Positions 18,948 to 28,848 are shown, numbered from the stretch's first letter. The stretch is DNA of 64,000 bases from Campylobacter sp. MIT 21-1684 (GCF_026241315.1 NZ_JAPHNA010000005.1:29027-93026); one strand, 5' to 3'. Notes: a model not told the origin generated them from the sequence alone. A program made the numbers and translations.

Positions 18948-18964
18948 TATAATTTTCTTATAAT
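18948..18964 (+). promoter_or_regulatory. Candidate sigma-70 promoter for amtB and the urease operon
   Basis: Two TATAAT boxes occur at 18948-18953 and 18959-18964 in a very AT-rich region 25-41 bases upstream of the amtB start. The rest of 18711-18947 shows no gene. Confidence 0.4.
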
Positions 18965-18988
18965 TTTATTGAAAGGAAGGAAAAAAGT

Positions 18989-20218
18989 ATGGATGCTATC
19001 AATTCAAGCTTTATTTTATTATGCACTTTGCTTGTTTTATTAATGACTCCGTCTTTGGCTATGTTTTATTCTGGTATGGTGAAGAGTAAAAATACTTTAA
19101 ACACTATTATGAACTGTTTTATTGTATTTGGGGTAATTACCTTGCAATGGATAGTGCTTGGTTATACTCTTTCTTTTGGTCCTGACTCTGGTTTTGCTTT
19201 TATAGGAAATCTTGAAAATGCTTTCTTAAAAAATCTTGATGGTTTGAATGATTCTGGAGTACCAAATATTTTGTTTATGGCTTTTCAAATGATGTTTGCC
19301 TTGATTGCTTGTGCTATTATCACGGGTTCTTTAGTTGGTAGGATTAAACTTGGTGTTTTGGTTGTATTTTTGCTTTTTTGGAGCACTTTTGTTTATGATG
19401 TTTTAGCACATATGATTTGGAGTGAAGATGGTTTCTTACTCGTTCGCGGCAGTCTTGATTTTGCAGGTGGAGGTGTTGTGCATATTAGCTCTGGAGTTGC
19501 AGGTTTAGTTGGTGCTTTGCTTGTTGGAGCAAGAAAAGGAGGGCAAGAAAATTCAAACGCTCATTCTATTCCTTATGCTTTTTTAGGGGCAATTTTGCTT
19601 TTTATAGGTTGGCTTGGTTTTAATGCAGGAAGTGCCGGTGGTGTTGATATGATTGCTGTTAATGCGTTTGTGGTGAGTATAATAAGCGCTGCTATGGGTT
19701 TTTTAACTTGGGTTCTTCTTGAATGGCTTTTACATAAAAAACCAACTATTTTAGGAGGTTTAAGTGGTTTAGTTGCCGGACTTGTCGGTATTACACCAGC
19801 TTGTGGTTTTGTTGATGTGTTTGCAAGTTTATTTATAGGTTTCTTTGCTTCAGTGTTTTGTTATTTTGGTTTGAGTTTTATTAAATACAAGCTAAAACTA
19901 GATGATTCCTTAGATGCTTTTTCTTTGCACGGCATAGGAGGTATTTGGGGAGGCATAGCTACCGGACTTTTTGCTAATGCAAAAATTAATCCAGCTGTCG
20001 TTTCTGATACAGCTTTAGGAGAGGGTTTTTTAATAAGCGGAAACACTGCTTTGTTTTTTGAACAACTCTTTGCTATTTGTGTTTGTATAGTCTTGTCTGC
20101 TGCGATGAGTTTTCTTTTTTTTAAAATTATAGGACTTTTTACAAGCTTGAGAGTAGAGGAGGAAATTGAACACAAAGGTCTTGATATTCATTTACACGGA
20201 GAGAAGGCTTATAACTAA
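18989..20218 (+). CDS. amtB: Ammonium transporter Amt
   Basis: This 409-residue polytopic membrane protein of the Amt/Mep/Rh family conducts ammonia/ammonium across the inner membrane. Visible family marks are the N-terminal MTPSLAMFYSGMV, the VVHISSGVAGLVGALLVG segment with the first pore histidine, WLGFNAGSA, and SLHGIGGIWGG with the second pore histidine. About eleven hydrophobic segments are present. A strong ribosome site (GAAAGGAAGG) precedes the ATG. It lies 76 bases before ureA in the same direction, so it is probably linked to the ammonia made by urease. No glnK/glnB gene is adjacent. Confidence 0.95.
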   Translation: MDAINSSFILLCTLLVLLMTPSLAMFYSGMVKSKNTLNTIMNCFIVFGVITLQWIVLGYTLSFGPDSGFAFIGNLENAFLKNLDGLNDSGVPNILFMAFQMMFALIACAIITGSLVGRIKLGVLVVFLLFWSTFVYDVLAHMIWSEDGFLLVRGSLDFAGGGVVHISSGVAGLVGALLVGARKGGQENSNAHSIPYAFLGAILLFIGWLGFNAGSAGGVDMIAVNAFVVSIISAAMGFLTWVLLEWLLHKKPTILGGLSGLVAGLVGITPACGFVDVFASLFIGFFASVFCYFGLSFIKYKLKLDDSLDAFSLHGIGGIWGGIATGLFANAKINPAVVSDTALGEGFLISGNTALFFEQLFAICVCIVLSAAMSFLFFKIIGLFTSLRVEEEIEHKGLDIHLHGEKAYN

Positions 20219-20294
20219 TATAATATTCAAATTTTAAATACTATATTAAAAAATTATATTAAGTTATATTTTATTTAAATTAATGGAGATTATT

Positions 20295-20924
20295 GTGAGA
20301 TTAAGTCCGAGAGAAATAGAAAAATTGCTTTTACATTATGCTGGTGTTGTGGCAAAAGAGAGAAAGAAAAAAAAGATAAAGCTTAATTATGTTGAAGCCA
20401 TAGCTTTAATCAGTATGGAGATTATGGAAAGTGCAAGAGAAGGTAAGAAAACAGTTGCAGAGCTTATGAGTTATGGAAGAGAGCTTTTAAAAGCCAATGA
20501 AGTGATGGATGGAGTGGCAAGTATGATTGATGAAGTGCAGGTTGAAGCAAGTTTTTTAGATGGTACCAAGCTTGTTACTATTCATAATCCTATTGAGGAT
20601 ACTTGTACATTTACTCCCGGTGAATATATACTTTCAAATGAAGATATAGTGCTTAACCATAACAAAGAATCTTTAAGTATTAAGGTTTTAAACAAAGGTG
20701 ATAGACCCATACAAGTGGGTTCTCATTTTCATTTTTTTGAAGTCAATAGCTTTTTGCACTTTGAGCGTGAAAAAGCTATTGGTAAAAGACTTGATATTGC
20801 TTCAGGTACTGCTGTGAGGTTTGAACCGGGTGAAAGTAAAATTGTAGAATTAATTGATTTTGGCGGAAAAAGAAAATTCTGTGGATTGAATACTTTTATA
20901 AATTCAAAAAAAGCCAACAGATAA
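20295..20924 (+). CDS. ureA: Urease subunit UreA (fused gamma and beta chains)
   Basis: Helicobacter-type fused small urease subunit: residues 1 to about 100 are the gamma chain ([27 protein letters not shown]) and the rest is the beta chain ([36 protein letters not shown]). A GTG start at 20295 is preferred, giving 209 residues: GGAGA sits 6 bases upstream, and the product then begins like H. pylori UreA, while the ATG at 20283 has no ribosome site. Compared with the 238-residue H. pylori UreA it lacks the C-terminal extension of nearly 30 residues that helps pack trimers into the large spherical assembly. Confidence 0.95.
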   Translation: MRLSPREIEKLLLHYAGVVAKERKKKKIKLNYVEAIALISMEIMESAREGKKTVAELMSYGRELLKANEVMDGVASMIDEVQVEASFLDGTKLVTIHNPIEDTCTFTPGEYILSNEDIVLNHNKESLSIKVLNKGDRPIQVGSHFHFFEVNSFLHFEREKAIGKRLDIASGTAVRFEPGESKIVELIDFGGKRKFCGLNTFINSKKANR

Positions 20925-20953
20925 AAATTGAGCAAATAAAATAAAGGCAAAAG

Positions 20954-22657
20954 ATGAAAAAAATTTCACGAAAAGATTATGTTGCTATGTATGGACCAAG
21001 TGTTGCAGATAAAATAAGACTTGCGGATACAAATTTGTTTTGCGAAATTGAAAAGGATTTTACACTTTATGGTGAAGAGGTAAAATTTGGTGGAGGTAAA
21101 AACATACGTGATGGTATGGCACAGAGTGCAAGTGTATATAAAAATGAACTTGATCTTGTGATTACAAATGCAGTGGTTATTGATTATACAGGTATTTTTA
21201 AAGCTGATATTGGGATTAAAGATTCAAAAATTATTGCACTTGGTAAAGCTGGTAATCCAGATACACAAGATGGAGTAAATATGATTATCGGTTGTAGTAC
21301 TGAGGTGATAGCAGCTGAAGGTTTGATTGTAACAGCTGGAGGCATTGATACGCATATTCATTTTATCTCACCGACTCAAATTCCAACTGCTTTGTATAGT
21401 GGCATTACGACGATAATAGGTGGAGGTACAGGACCTACTGCAGGAACGAAAGCTACTACTTGCACTCCCGGACAAACAAATATCAGTTTAATGCTCCGTT
21501 GTGCTGAGGCTTTTGCTGTGAATTTGGGATTTTTTGGTAAAGGTAATAGTTCTAATGAAAAGGCTTTGGAAGAACAAATCAAAGCTGGAGCTTTAGGTTT
21601 AAAGATACACGAGGATTGGGGAGCAACACCTGCTGTTATCGATAAGGCTTTAAATGTAGCACAAAAATATGATGTACAAGTGGCTATTCATACTGATACT
21701 TTGAATGAAAGCGGATTTCTTGAAGAAACTTTAGCCGCGATTAATGGTAGGACAATTCACACTTTTCACACAGAAGGTGCTGGTGGTGGGCATGCGCCCG
21801 ATATCATAAAAGCAGCTGGGCAACTAAATGTTTTACCAGCTTCTACAAATCCTACTTTGCCATTTACAAAAAACACTCTTGATGAGCATTTGGATATGCT
21901 TATGGTATGCCATCATTTAGATAAAAATATAAAAGAGGATTTAGCTTTTGCAGATAGTAGGATTCGACCTGAAACTATAGCAGCAGAAGATACTTTGCAT
22001 GATATGGGTGTTTTATCTATTGTAAGTTCTGATTCTCAAGCTATGGGAAGAGTTGCAGAACTCATTACAAGAACTTGGCAAATGGCTGATAAATGTAAAA
22101 ATGAATTTGGGCTTTTGCAAGAGGAAAATGGAGAAAATGATAATTTTAGAATTAAAAGATATATAGCAAAATATACTATCAATCCGGCTATTGCATGTGG
22201 AATTTCTGAATATGTAGGTTCGGTTGAAGTTGGAAAATTTGCTGATTTGGTGCTTTGGAAAAGAGCTTTGTTTGGGATAAAACCTGAAATGATACTTAAG
22301 AATGGTTTTATTGTTGCTTCGCAAATGGGCGATTCAAATGCTTCTATCCCAACACCTCAACCTGTGATGTATGCACCGATGTTTGGGAGTTATGGTCAGG
22401 CAGTACAAGAGTGTGCTAACATTTTTGTTTCACAGAAAGCTTTTGACTTGGGCATTAAACAAAAATTAGGGCTTCAAAAAAGGGTTTTGCCTGTTAAAAA
22501 CTGCACCAACCTTACAAAGAAAGAGATGAAATTTAACGATGTGGTTGCAAATATAGATGTAAATCCAGAAAGTTATGAAGTAAAGATTGATGGAAAGCTA
22601 ATCACTTCTCAACCTGTCGATAAAGTTGCTTTAGGACAGCTTTATACTTTATTTTAG
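20954..22657 (+). CDS. ureB: Urease catalytic subunit UreB (alpha chain, UreC type)
   Basis: The 567-residue catalytic subunit hydrolyses urea to ammonia and carbamate. Every metal-site residue checked by codon position is present: His134 and His136 (IDTHIHF), carbamylated Lys217 and His219 (LGLKIHEDW), His246, His272 and Asp360, plus the flap Cys319-His320 (MVCHHLD). Numbering is two less than in H. pylori UreB. Together with UreA it forms the nickel apoenzyme loaded by UreE-H. It starts 29 bases after ureA. Confidence 0.97.
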   Translation: MKKISRKDYVAMYGPSVADKIRLADTNLFCEIEKDFTLYGEEVKFGGGKNIRDGMAQSASVYKNELDLVITNAVVIDYTGIFKADIGIKDSKIIALGKAGNPDTQDGVNMIIGCSTEVIAAEGLIVTAGGIDTHIHFISPTQIPTALYSGITTIIGGGTGPTAGTKATTCTPGQTNISLMLRCAEAFAVNLGFFGKGNSSNEKALEEQIKAGALGLKIHEDWGATPAVIDKALNVAQKYDVQVAIHTDTLNESGFLEETLAAINGRTIHTFHTEGAGGGHAPDIIKAAGQLNVLPASTNPTLPFTKNTLDEHLDMLMVCHHLDKNIKEDLAFADSRIRPETIAAEDTLHDMGVLSIVSSDSQAMGRVAELITRTWQMADKCKNEFGLLQEENGENDNFRIKRYIAKYTINPAIACGISEYVGSVEVGKFADLVLWKRALFGIKPEMILKNGFIVASQMGDSNASIPTPQPVMYAPMFGSYGQAVQECANIFVSQKAFDLGIKQKLGLQKRVLPVKNCTNLTKKEMKFNDVVANIDVNPESYEVKIDGKLITSQPVDKVALGQLYTLF

Positions 22658-22693
22658 TTAAAGATTGAGTATCTAAAAATAAAAAGGAAAAAA

Positions 22694-23206
22694 ATGCTAG
22701 GGCTTGTTTTGTTTTATGTCGGTGCTGTGTTGATGAGTAATGGTATATGCCGTTTAAGTCGTGTTGAAATTAAATCGGCTGCTATAATGAATTTCTTTGT
22801 TGGCGCACTTTGCGTTTCTGTTAATTGCATTTATATTGCAAAAGCTATTTTCAGTGATGGCGAACTTAGTGATTTTTATATAGGAGCAATGGGACTGCTT
22901 TTTGGTTTTACATATCTTTTTATAGCCTTAAATGCTTTTTTCGACCTTGATCAAAGAGCTTTAGCTTATTTTAATTTGTTTGTAGCTTTAAATACTATTC
23001 CAGCAGCTTTTTTAAGTTATGATCATACAATACAAGGTTTAGTTTTTAGTGTTATTTAGCTTGCTTGGGGAATTTTATGGTTTTCGGTTTTTTTAGAGCT
23101 TTGTATCAATAAAGAATTACATTTCGTTCCATATTTAGCTTTATTTGAAGGTGTTTTTACAGCTTTTCTTCCTGCTTGGCTTTTTTTTACAGGTGTTTTC
23201 AAATGA
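22694..23206 (+). pseudogene. ureI: Urea channel gene ureI interrupted by an in-frame amber codon
   Basis: Reading begins MLGLVLFYVGAVLMSNGICR, closely like H. pylori UreI, and runs 121 codons to a TAG at 23057-23059. The same frame then continues without any further stop (LAWGILWFSVFLE ... FLPAWLFFTGVF) to a TGA at 23204-23206, giving a family-length channel of 170 codons. At the stop, H. pylori has Trp in IIWLAWG, so a single TGG-to-TAG change explains the break. The truncated product would lose the last two of six membrane helices. The first periplasmic loop is short and lacks the histidines that gate H. pylori UreI. The end overlaps ureE by ATGA. Confidence 0.9.
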
Positions 23207-23697
23207 TTATAGAACGTATTTTAGGAAATATCCATCAAGAAATTGTTCAAGGTTTTGAAGTTGATAAGGTTGAGCTTGAGTGGTTTAATGCTTTTAGAAG
23301 AATCCATCGCTTTGAGACAAAGCAGGGTGAAGTGTTTGCTGTAAGATTAAAACAAAATAAAGGTTTAAATGACGGAGATATTCTTTTTAAAGAAAAAGGA
23401 AGGATAATTATTGTTTGTATAGTTCCTGTTGTAACTTTATGTGTGCGTTTAGAAGGGCTTTGTGCTGTGGCAGGTTTATGCTATGAGCTTGGAAATTTAC
23501 ATACAGCTTTATTTTTTCTTCCTCAAAATATGGAATTTCAAATTCCTTTTCAAGCACACTTGCAAAAGGTTTTAGAAAGACTTAATCTGTCTTTTGAAAA
23601 GAAAATGTGCATTTTGAATTCAAAAGACAGACTTATGATTGCAAACACATTAAAAATGGATTTAAATTGCGAAATTTCTATGAGATCAAAAAAATGA
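23203..23697 (+). CDS. ureE: Urease accessory protein UreE (nickel chaperone)
   Basis: This 164-residue protein delivers nickel to the UreFGH-apo-urease complex. It shows the UreE N-terminal RIHRFETKQGEVFAVRLK and the central GLCAVAGLCYELGNLHTALFF segment with the nickel-binding His. The start is ATG 23203, overlapping the ureI stop (ATGA), so its translation may depend on ribosomes passing through ureI. It lacks a long polyhistidine tail. The end overlaps ureF by ATGA. Confidence 0.93.
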   Translation: MIIERILGNIHQEIVQGFEVDKVELEWFNAFRRIHRFETKQGEVFAVRLKQNKGLNDGDILFKEKGRIIIVCIVPVVTLCVRLEGLCAVAGLCYELGNLHTALFFLPQNMEFQIPFQAHLQKVLERLNLSFEKKMCILNSKDRLMIANTLKMDLNCEISMRSKK

Positions 23698-24353
23698 ATT
23701 TTTTACTTTTGCAAATTACCGACTCTGCTTTTCCCATAGGTGCTTTTGCACATTCTTTTGGTTTAGAAACTTATGTGCAGTGTGGAAAGATAGCTAAAGC
23801 TCAGGAACTTAAGGAGTATATGAAAGCGTATTTAGGCACTCTTTTATATACTGATTTTTTAGTTTTAAAACTCATTGAACAAAGCAGTTCTTTAGAAGAA
23901 GTTCTTGAGCTTGAAACTCTTTTTTGTGCAAGCATACAAGCTGCTGAGCTTCGTAATGCAATGCATAAATTGGGTAAATCTTTTCTTAAATGCCTCAATG
24001 CTCTTGCTTTGGAAGAAAAAGAGGATTTTTTAAAATATCAAAAGCAAAGTAAATTGTATCTATATCCTTGTGTTTATGGAGTTTTTTGTAAGGCATATGC
24101 AATGGAATTTGAACACTATCTTAAGGCATATATGTATTCACAAACTTCAAATCAAATTACTACTTGTGTAAAACTTGTACCACTTGCACAGAGTGAAGGG
24201 CAAGAAGTTCTTGCTTCCTTGCATACTGAATTTGAAAACTTGGTTAAAAGGCTTGACAAGCTTGACAAAGAGGATTTTTGTGCTGTGAGTCCTGCTTATG
24301 AGATTAAAGCTATGGCACATCAAAATCTTTATTCAAGACTTTATATGTCTTAA
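23694..24353 (+). CDS. ureF: Urease accessory protein UreF
   Basis: This 219-residue helical protein acts in urease activation, bridging UreH/UreD and UreG and coupling GTP hydrolysis to nickel insertion. Family marks are the N-terminal [21 protein letters not shown] and the C-terminal [13 protein letters not shown] 23694 overlaps the ureE stop (ATGA); the longer frame from 23607 lies inside ureE and is unlikely. Confidence 0.94.
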   Translation: MNFLLLQITDSAFPIGAFAHSFGLETYVQCGKIAKAQELKEYMKAYLGTLLYTDFLVLKLIEQSSSLEEVLELETLFCASIQAAELRNAMHKLGKSFLKCLNALALEEKEDFLKYQKQSKLYLYPCVYGVFCKAYAMEFEHYLKAYMYSQTSNQITTCVKLVPLAQSEGQEVLASLHTEFENLVKRLDKLDKEDFCAVSPAYEIKAMAHQNLYSRLYMS

Positions 24354-24364
24354 AAGGAGAAATT

Positions 24365-24970
24365 ATGATAACAATTGGAATAGGGGGACCTGTTGGCAGT
24401 GGAAAAACAGCTTTGATTGAGGCTTTGACAAGACAAATGAGTGCAAACTATTCTTTGGCTGTGATTACTAATGATATTTATACTCAAGAAGATGCTAGGT
24501 TTATGAGTGAAAATTCTGTTTTAGATTCGGCAAGAATTTTAGGCGTAGAAACAGGAGGTTGTCCTCATACTGCTATTCGAGAAGATGCTTCTATGAATTT
24601 GCAAGCTTTAGAAGAAATGGAGCGGAGATTTACAGATTTAGAGCTTGTGTTTATAGAAAGTGGCGGTGATAATTTAGCTGCAAGTTTTAGTCCTGAACTT
24701 GTTGATTTTAGTATTTTTGTTATTGATGTTTGTGCTGGAGATAAAATTCCACGCAAAGGAGGACCCGGTATAATGCACTCTGACTTGCTTTGTATCAATA
24801 AAATAGATCTTGCTACTTATGTAGGAGCAGATTTAAGTTTAATGAAAGATGACACAAAGAGAATGCGTGGTGAAAAACCTTTTGTTTTCACAAATTTACG
24901 AACAAAGGAGGGTTTAGATTCTGTGATAGAATGGATAAAAAAACATGCACTTTTAGAAGAATTTCTATGA
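24365..24970 (+). CDS. ureG: Urease accessory GTPase UreG
   Basis: The 201-residue SIMIBI GTPase powers nickel insertion. It has the P-loop [11 protein letters not shown] (residues about 7-17), switch region [16 protein letters not shown] with the Cys-Pro-His nickel motif, [17 protein letters not shown], and the guanine-specificity NKIDLA. It has the ribosome site AAAAGGAG, 11 bases after ureF, and its stop overlaps ureH (ATGA). Confidence 0.96.
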   Translation: MITIGIGGPVGSGKTALIEALTRQMSANYSLAVITNDIYTQEDARFMSENSVLDSARILGVETGGCPHTAIREDASMNLQALEEMERRFTDLELVFIESGGDNLAASFSPELVDFSIFVIDVCAGDKIPRKGGPGIMHSDLLCINKIDLATYVGADLSLMKDDTKRMRGEKPFVFTNLRTKEGLDSVIEWIKKHALLEEFL

Positions 24971-25725
24971 GTGTTTTTGCACAAAAAAGCGTTTTAAAAC
25001 TTAAAACAAAGCTTTCATTTAAAAACAATACTTGTGTTGAGAGTTTATATTTTACTCCACCGCTTAAAATTATTTGTCCCAATCAAAAAGTTGAAAAATT
25101 AGAGCTTATGCTTTTATCAGTATCAGCAGGATTGATGAAAGATGATGAGCAAGATATTGTTATAGAAATAGGCAAACAAAGCAAAGTAAAGCTTTGTTCT
25201 CAAAGTTACGAAAAGATTCATAATACCTACGATTCTTTTGCAAGTAAAAACAGCCTGATATGTCTTAAAGAAGGCGCTTTTTTGCAGTACGATCCTTTGC
25301 CTGTAATTGCCTTTGCAAATTCAAGTTTTAAAGCTACAACTTGTATCAAGCTTGAAAAAAATTCTTCTTTGCATTATAGTGAAATTTTTTGTGCAGGAAG
25401 GGTTTTGAGAAATGAAATTTTTGCTTTTAAAGAATTTTGTTCTAAACTTTCAATTTTTCGCGATGAAGAGCTTATACTTTTTGATAATCTTTGCTTAAAA
25501 CCTAAATATATGGCTTTGCAAAATTGTTGCCTCTTTGATGGCTACACTCATTATTTAAGTCTTATTTTGTTTGATGAGAATTTAGAATATGAAAATTTAA
25601 AACAGCAATGTCTTGCTTCTAAGCTTAATATTGGTATAAGCTCCTTAAATGGAGGTATTGTTGTGAGAGCTTTGGCAAATACAAGTGAAAGTTTAATAGA
25701 ATTTAAAGAATCTCTCAAACTATAA
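24967..25725 (+). CDS. ureH: Urease accessory protein UreH (UreD family)
   Basis: This 252-residue UreD-family scaffold docks on apo-urease and recruits UreF and UreG. It shows [21 protein letters not shown], the SQSYEKIHN region, [14 protein letters not shown] and [11 protein letters not shown] 24967 overlaps the ureG stop; the longer frame from 24931 lies within ureG. It is the last gene of the urease operon, tail to tail with ftsI 18 bases away. Confidence 0.93.
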   Translation: MSVFAQKSVLKLKTKLSFKNNTCVESLYFTPPLKIICPNQKVEKLELMLLSVSAGLMKDDEQDIVIEIGKQSKVKLCSQSYEKIHNTYDSFASKNSLICLKEGAFLQYDPLPVIAFANSSFKATTCIKLEKNSSLHYSEIFCAGRVLRNEIFAFKEFCSKLSIFRDEELILFDNLCLKPKYMALQNCCLFDGYTHYLSLILFDENLEYENLKQQCLASKLNIGISSLNGGIVVRALANTSESLIEFKESLKL

Positions 25726-25743
25726 AGGCTATTGTTTTGACTT

Positions 25744-27528
25744 TTATTTGTTTTGTGGTGAGAGAAAATTTTCACTGATTAAGGTATCCACGACATCTTT
25801 AAAAATAGGCAGAGCGCTTTGAGCAGCGTAGTAGCTGTAAGCTTTAGTAGGATTTCTTACTAACACTCCTATAGTATAAGCATTTTTGTCATCATTGGCA
25901 AAACCAAAGAAAGAAGCATTATAGCGGTTTGTTGTATAACCTTCTTTTTCAGCTATCCTTGCCGTCCCTGTTTTGCCTCCCACTATAATCCCTTGTGTTA
26001 TAGCTTTTTTTCCTGTGCCTTTTTCTATAACATTGATAAGTATTTGTTGTATAGTTTTTGCTGTATTTTTTGAAAGGATTTTCTCTTGTTGTGTTTCAGT
26101 ATCAAGATTTGTGAAATGTCCATTTTGAAAGAATTTTTCAGCTAAACGTGGAGTAATATATACTCCATCATTGTTAAATACATTATAGGCTGCAAGGAGT
26201 TGTATGAAGGTTGTTTTGAGTCCGTAACCATAACTTAAAACAGATTTTTCTATCTCTCTAAGTTTTTTTGGATTTGGCACTTCACCCTTTTGTTCATAAG
26301 GCAAGTCAATACCGCTTCTTTCTCCAAATTTAAAGATTCTTAGTCCAGCTATCATTTCTGCATTATTTAACCTTTTTGCAATTTGTATCATACCGATATT
26401 AGAAGAGTACATAATAATCTCTTCCATACTCATTTTATCTGCTTTGTGGTCATCTTGTATTGTAAAGCGTCCAAGTTTATATTGACCCCCATAGGTTTTG
26501 ATAATTTCATCAGTTTTAATTTTCCCTAGACTTAAGGCTGTGCTAAAGATAAAAGGCTTGATTACAGAACCAGCTTCATAGCCATATTCAATAGCACTTG
26601 CATTCAATACAGATAAATCTTTTCCACGATTTTGTGGATTGTAGCGTCTTGTGCTTGCTAAAGTTACTATTTTACCGCTTTTGCTTTCCATAATCCCGAC
26701 TAAAATCTCACTTGCCTGTAAGTCAGTATTTGTTTGATCTATAAGTTTTTCTATACTTTTTTGTAGTTTTAAAGAGATATTAAGGTATAAATCACATCCA
26801 TTAATTTTTTTTTGCTGCAAGGAACTTGAATTTAAAATAATATTACCACCTATGTCTTTTAAGCCTTGAATTTTTTCATTTTGTAAAGCACTAAGGCATT
26901 GGTCATAATATTTTTCCAAACCTTTTACACCTTTATTTTTTAAAACTCCATTTTCTTTATTCAAAAGCATTCGTGTATATCCTATGGCAGGAGTAAGAGA
27001 ATCTTGTGATATATAGTTTCTATCTTCTTGATGTTCTATGATGTCAAGTCCTCTTGTTTCGACTCTGCCATTACTATTAGTAAAAGCTTTAAAAAAACCT
27101 TGAATATAGAGCTTTTTAGCTAAATCTTTAAGGTAACTTGCTTGTTTAGAATCTAAATTTTGCAGAAGTACAAAATTATAACTCCGTTTTTTTTGAGTTC
27201 GCATTCTTTTTTGAATCGCTTCAAGTTCATTGTCGCTAATACCGCTATAAATTTGAAAGAGTTTTAAAAAAAGGTCAAATTTATCTTTATTAATACTTCT
27301 AAGATCAATTTCAGCCCTGTAAATCTGACGAGAAGTAGCTATGGTAAAATTATCTTTAGTGATAATATTTCCTCTTAAAGCAAGGTTGTGTTGATTTTTT
27401 TCGGTATTTGGAATTTGACGCTTTGAGGTGAGAAAGAAAGTAGAACTAAGAAAAATAATCATAAACAAAAGTGCCATACAATACGCAAAGGCAACTTTTG
27501 AAACTCTATTTTTTTTATGTTCTTCCAT
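25744..27528 (-). CDS. ftsI: Septal peptidoglycan transpeptidase FtsI (class B PBP)
   Basis: This 594-residue class B penicillin-binding protein cross-links peptidoglycan at the division septum. It has an N-terminal membrane anchor (AYCMALLFMIIFLSSTFF), a pedestal domain, the transpeptidase Ser-x-x-Lys in EAGSVIKPF, a YSSNIG motif and GGKTGTARI. No transglycosylase domain is present. It lies directly downstream of fliE (6 bases), so the flagellar rod operon and this cell-division gene are likely co-transcribed. Confidence 0.93.
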   Translation of the reverse strand: MEEHKKNRVSKVAFAYCMALLFMIIFLSSTFFLTSKRQIPNTEKNQHNLALRGNIITKDNFTIATSRQIYRAEIDLRSINKDKFDLFLKLFQIYSGISDNELEAIQKRMRTQKKRSYNFVLLQNLDSKQASYLKDLAKKLYIQGFFKAFTNSNGRVETRGLDIIEHQEDRNYISQDSLTPAIGYTRMLLNKENGVLKNKGVKGLEKYYDQCLSALQNEKIQGLKDIGGNIILNSSSLQQKKINGCDLYLNISLKLQKSIEKLIDQTNTDLQASEILVGIMESKSGKIVTLASTRRYNPQNRGKDLSVLNASAIEYGYEAGSVIKPFIFSTALSLGKIKTDEIIKTYGGQYKLGRFTIQDDHKADKMSMEEIIMYSSNIGMIQIAKRLNNAEMIAGLRIFKFGERSGIDLPYEQKGEVPNPKKLREIEKSVLSYGYGLKTTFIQLLAAYNVFNNDGVYITPRLAEKFFQNGHFTNLDTETQQEKILSKNTAKTIQQILINVIEKGTGKKAITQGIIVGGKTGTARIAEKEGYTTNRYNASFFGFANDDKNAYTIGVLVRNPTKAYSYYAAQSALPIFKDVVDTLISENFLSPQNK

Positions 27529-27534
27529 AAAAAT

Positions 27535-27834
27535 TTAGATTTGTGTTCTTGTTATTTCTTTATAGGCGTTTATGGCTTTGTTTCTTACTTCGAGCATAAA
27601 TTTCATACTTGTTTCAGCTTTAGAAATGGCTATGGCTGCTTGATGTAAATCTTTGATTTGTCCGGTTGCAATATCTGTCATAGCTGCTTCACCAGCCTTT
27701 TGAGTTTTGTCTAAATCATCAAGCTCATTCTTAAGCATTTTTGCAAATTCATCTCCAATTGAGTTTTCTTTTGAAGTTTGGTTTGCACTGTCTTTCGTTT
27801 TGTTAAGTTGTCCTAGACTATTAATAGTATTCAT
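27535..27834 (-). CDS. fliE: Flagellar hook-basal body protein FliE
   Basis: This 99-residue protein forms the MS-ring/rod junction of the flagellar basal body. It shows the family features DEFAKMLKNELDDLDKTQKAGE and the conserved C-terminus KFMLEVRNKAINAYKEI. It is secreted by the flagellar type III system, so it has no signal peptide. Five bases separate it from flgC. Confidence 0.93.
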   Translation of the reverse strand: MNTINSLGQLNKTKDSANQTSKENSIGDEFAKMLKNELDDLDKTQKAGEAAMTDIATGQIKDLHQAAIAISKAETSMKFMLEVRNKAINAYKEITRTQI

Positions 27835-27839
27835 TTTTA

Positions 27840-28334
27840 TTATCCTCGTAATAGATCGATCGCACTTTGAGCGATAGTTTTAGCACTTGTAAAAGCACTT
27901 ACATTAGCTTGATATGCCCTTGTAGCTTCTATTAAATCAGCCATTTCGATAACGGGATTGACATTAGGATATGCAACATAACCTTGTGCGTTTGCATCAG
28001 GATGATTTGGTTCATATTTCATACGAAAATCTTTATCATCTCGTACAACTTTATCAACTATAACACTCATAATTGCCGGTTTTGCGTCTTTTTGCGAACT
28101 CGGGTCATTAAGAGGATTTTCATATTTTAAAAAATTATTTTCTTTATTGATTTGTTTATTTAAAAACTTATCAAAATCTGTTGCTTTGAAAATCACCTCA
28201 CGCCTCCTATAAGGACCACCTTCAGCTGTTCTAGTTGTATTGGCATTAGCAATATTAGAGCTAATGACATTCATTCTAAAACGTTGAGCACTTAAACCAT
28301 ATCCGCTAATATCAAAATCACTTAAGTATGCCAT
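27840..28334 (-). CDS. flgC: Flagellar proximal rod protein FlgC
   Basis: This 164-residue rod protein has the flagellar rod N-terminal motif GLSAQRFRMNVISSNIANANT and the C-terminal EMADLIEATRAYQANVSAF. Middle of the flgB-flgC-fliE unit; it starts 9 bases after flgB. Confidence 0.95.
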   Translation of the reverse strand: MAYLSDFDISGYGLSAQRFRMNVISSNIANANTTRTAEGGPYRRREVIFKATDFDKFLNKQINKENNFLKYENPLNDPSSQKDAKPAIMSVIVDKVVRDDKDFRMKYEPNHPDANAQGYVAYPNVNPVIEMADLIEATRAYQANVSAFTSAKTIAQSAIDLLRG

Positions 28335-28343
28335 AATATACCT

Positions 28344-28775
28344 TTAACTTATTTTAGAACTTGCATCAAGTATAGAACTAAAAATAGTACCTTGTCTTCT
28401 CAAAACACCATCAAGTGCTGTAATCATCGCTGTATTTTTACTCATCTCTGTAGTTTCAACATCTAAATCAACAGTATTTCCATCATTTCGTGCTAAATGC
28501 CCGTCTCTTAAATAGATAGTTGATTTATTTGGATCAGGGAATTTCCAAGGTTTTTGATGTCCTTCTTCTGTAAGAGCGAGTTCTAGTTCTTTTTTATCAT
28601 TTTTTTTGAAAATTTCATTTGCACGGTTGATTAAAGCTGTTTCAAATTCTATATCTCGTGCTTTATAAAAAGGGGTATCTACATTAGCAATATTAGAATT
28701 AATCATTTGATTTCTTAAATTTCTTCCCGCTAAAGCACTTATTACTAGTTCTTTTGATTTGAATGGTTGTAACAT
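28344..28775 (-). CDS. flgB: Flagellar proximal rod protein FlgB
   Basis: The 143-residue rod protein has the N-terminal rod motif LRNQMINSNIANVDTPFYKARD and the C-terminal EMSKNTAMITALDGVLRRQ. The start is ATG 28775 because GGAG lies 8 bases upstream; the longer frame to 28796 is less likely. A very good sigma-54 promoter lies about 50 bases upstream, so this is the head of the rod operon and part of the RpoN flagellar class. Confidence 0.95.
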   Translation of the reverse strand: MLQPFKSKELVISALAGRNLRNQMINSNIANVDTPFYKARDIEFETALINRANEIFKKNDKKELELALTEEGHQKPWKFPDPNKSTIYLRDGHLARNDGNTVDLDVETTEMSKNTAMITALDGVLRRQGTIFSSILDASSKIS

Positions 28776-28824
28776 TCTGTCTCCTTTTTTACACAAATTA
28801 TCAGCTTATTAATTTTGAAAATAA

Positions 28825-28842
28825 AAGCAAAAAGCGTTCCAA
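28825..28842 (-). promoter_or_regulatory. Sigma-54 (RpoN) promoter of flgB-flgC-fliE
   Basis: On the reverse strand TTGGAACGCTTTTTGCTT has the -24 GG and -12 GC separated by exactly ten bases, matching the Campylobacter flagellar RpoN consensus. It lies 7 bases beyond the stop of the upstream DUF2972-like gene. Confidence 0.8.
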
Positions 28843-28848
28843 GTTTTA

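Noticed and set aside
18711..18988. Possible small RNA or riboswitch upstream of amtB
   Set aside because: Only AT-rich low-complexity sequence with promoter-like boxes was seen; no stable stem-loop or known riboswitch core.
23176..23202. Longer N-terminus for UreE
   Set aside because: These codons are the end of ureI in another frame; ATG 23203 with the ATGA overlap matches UreE family starts.
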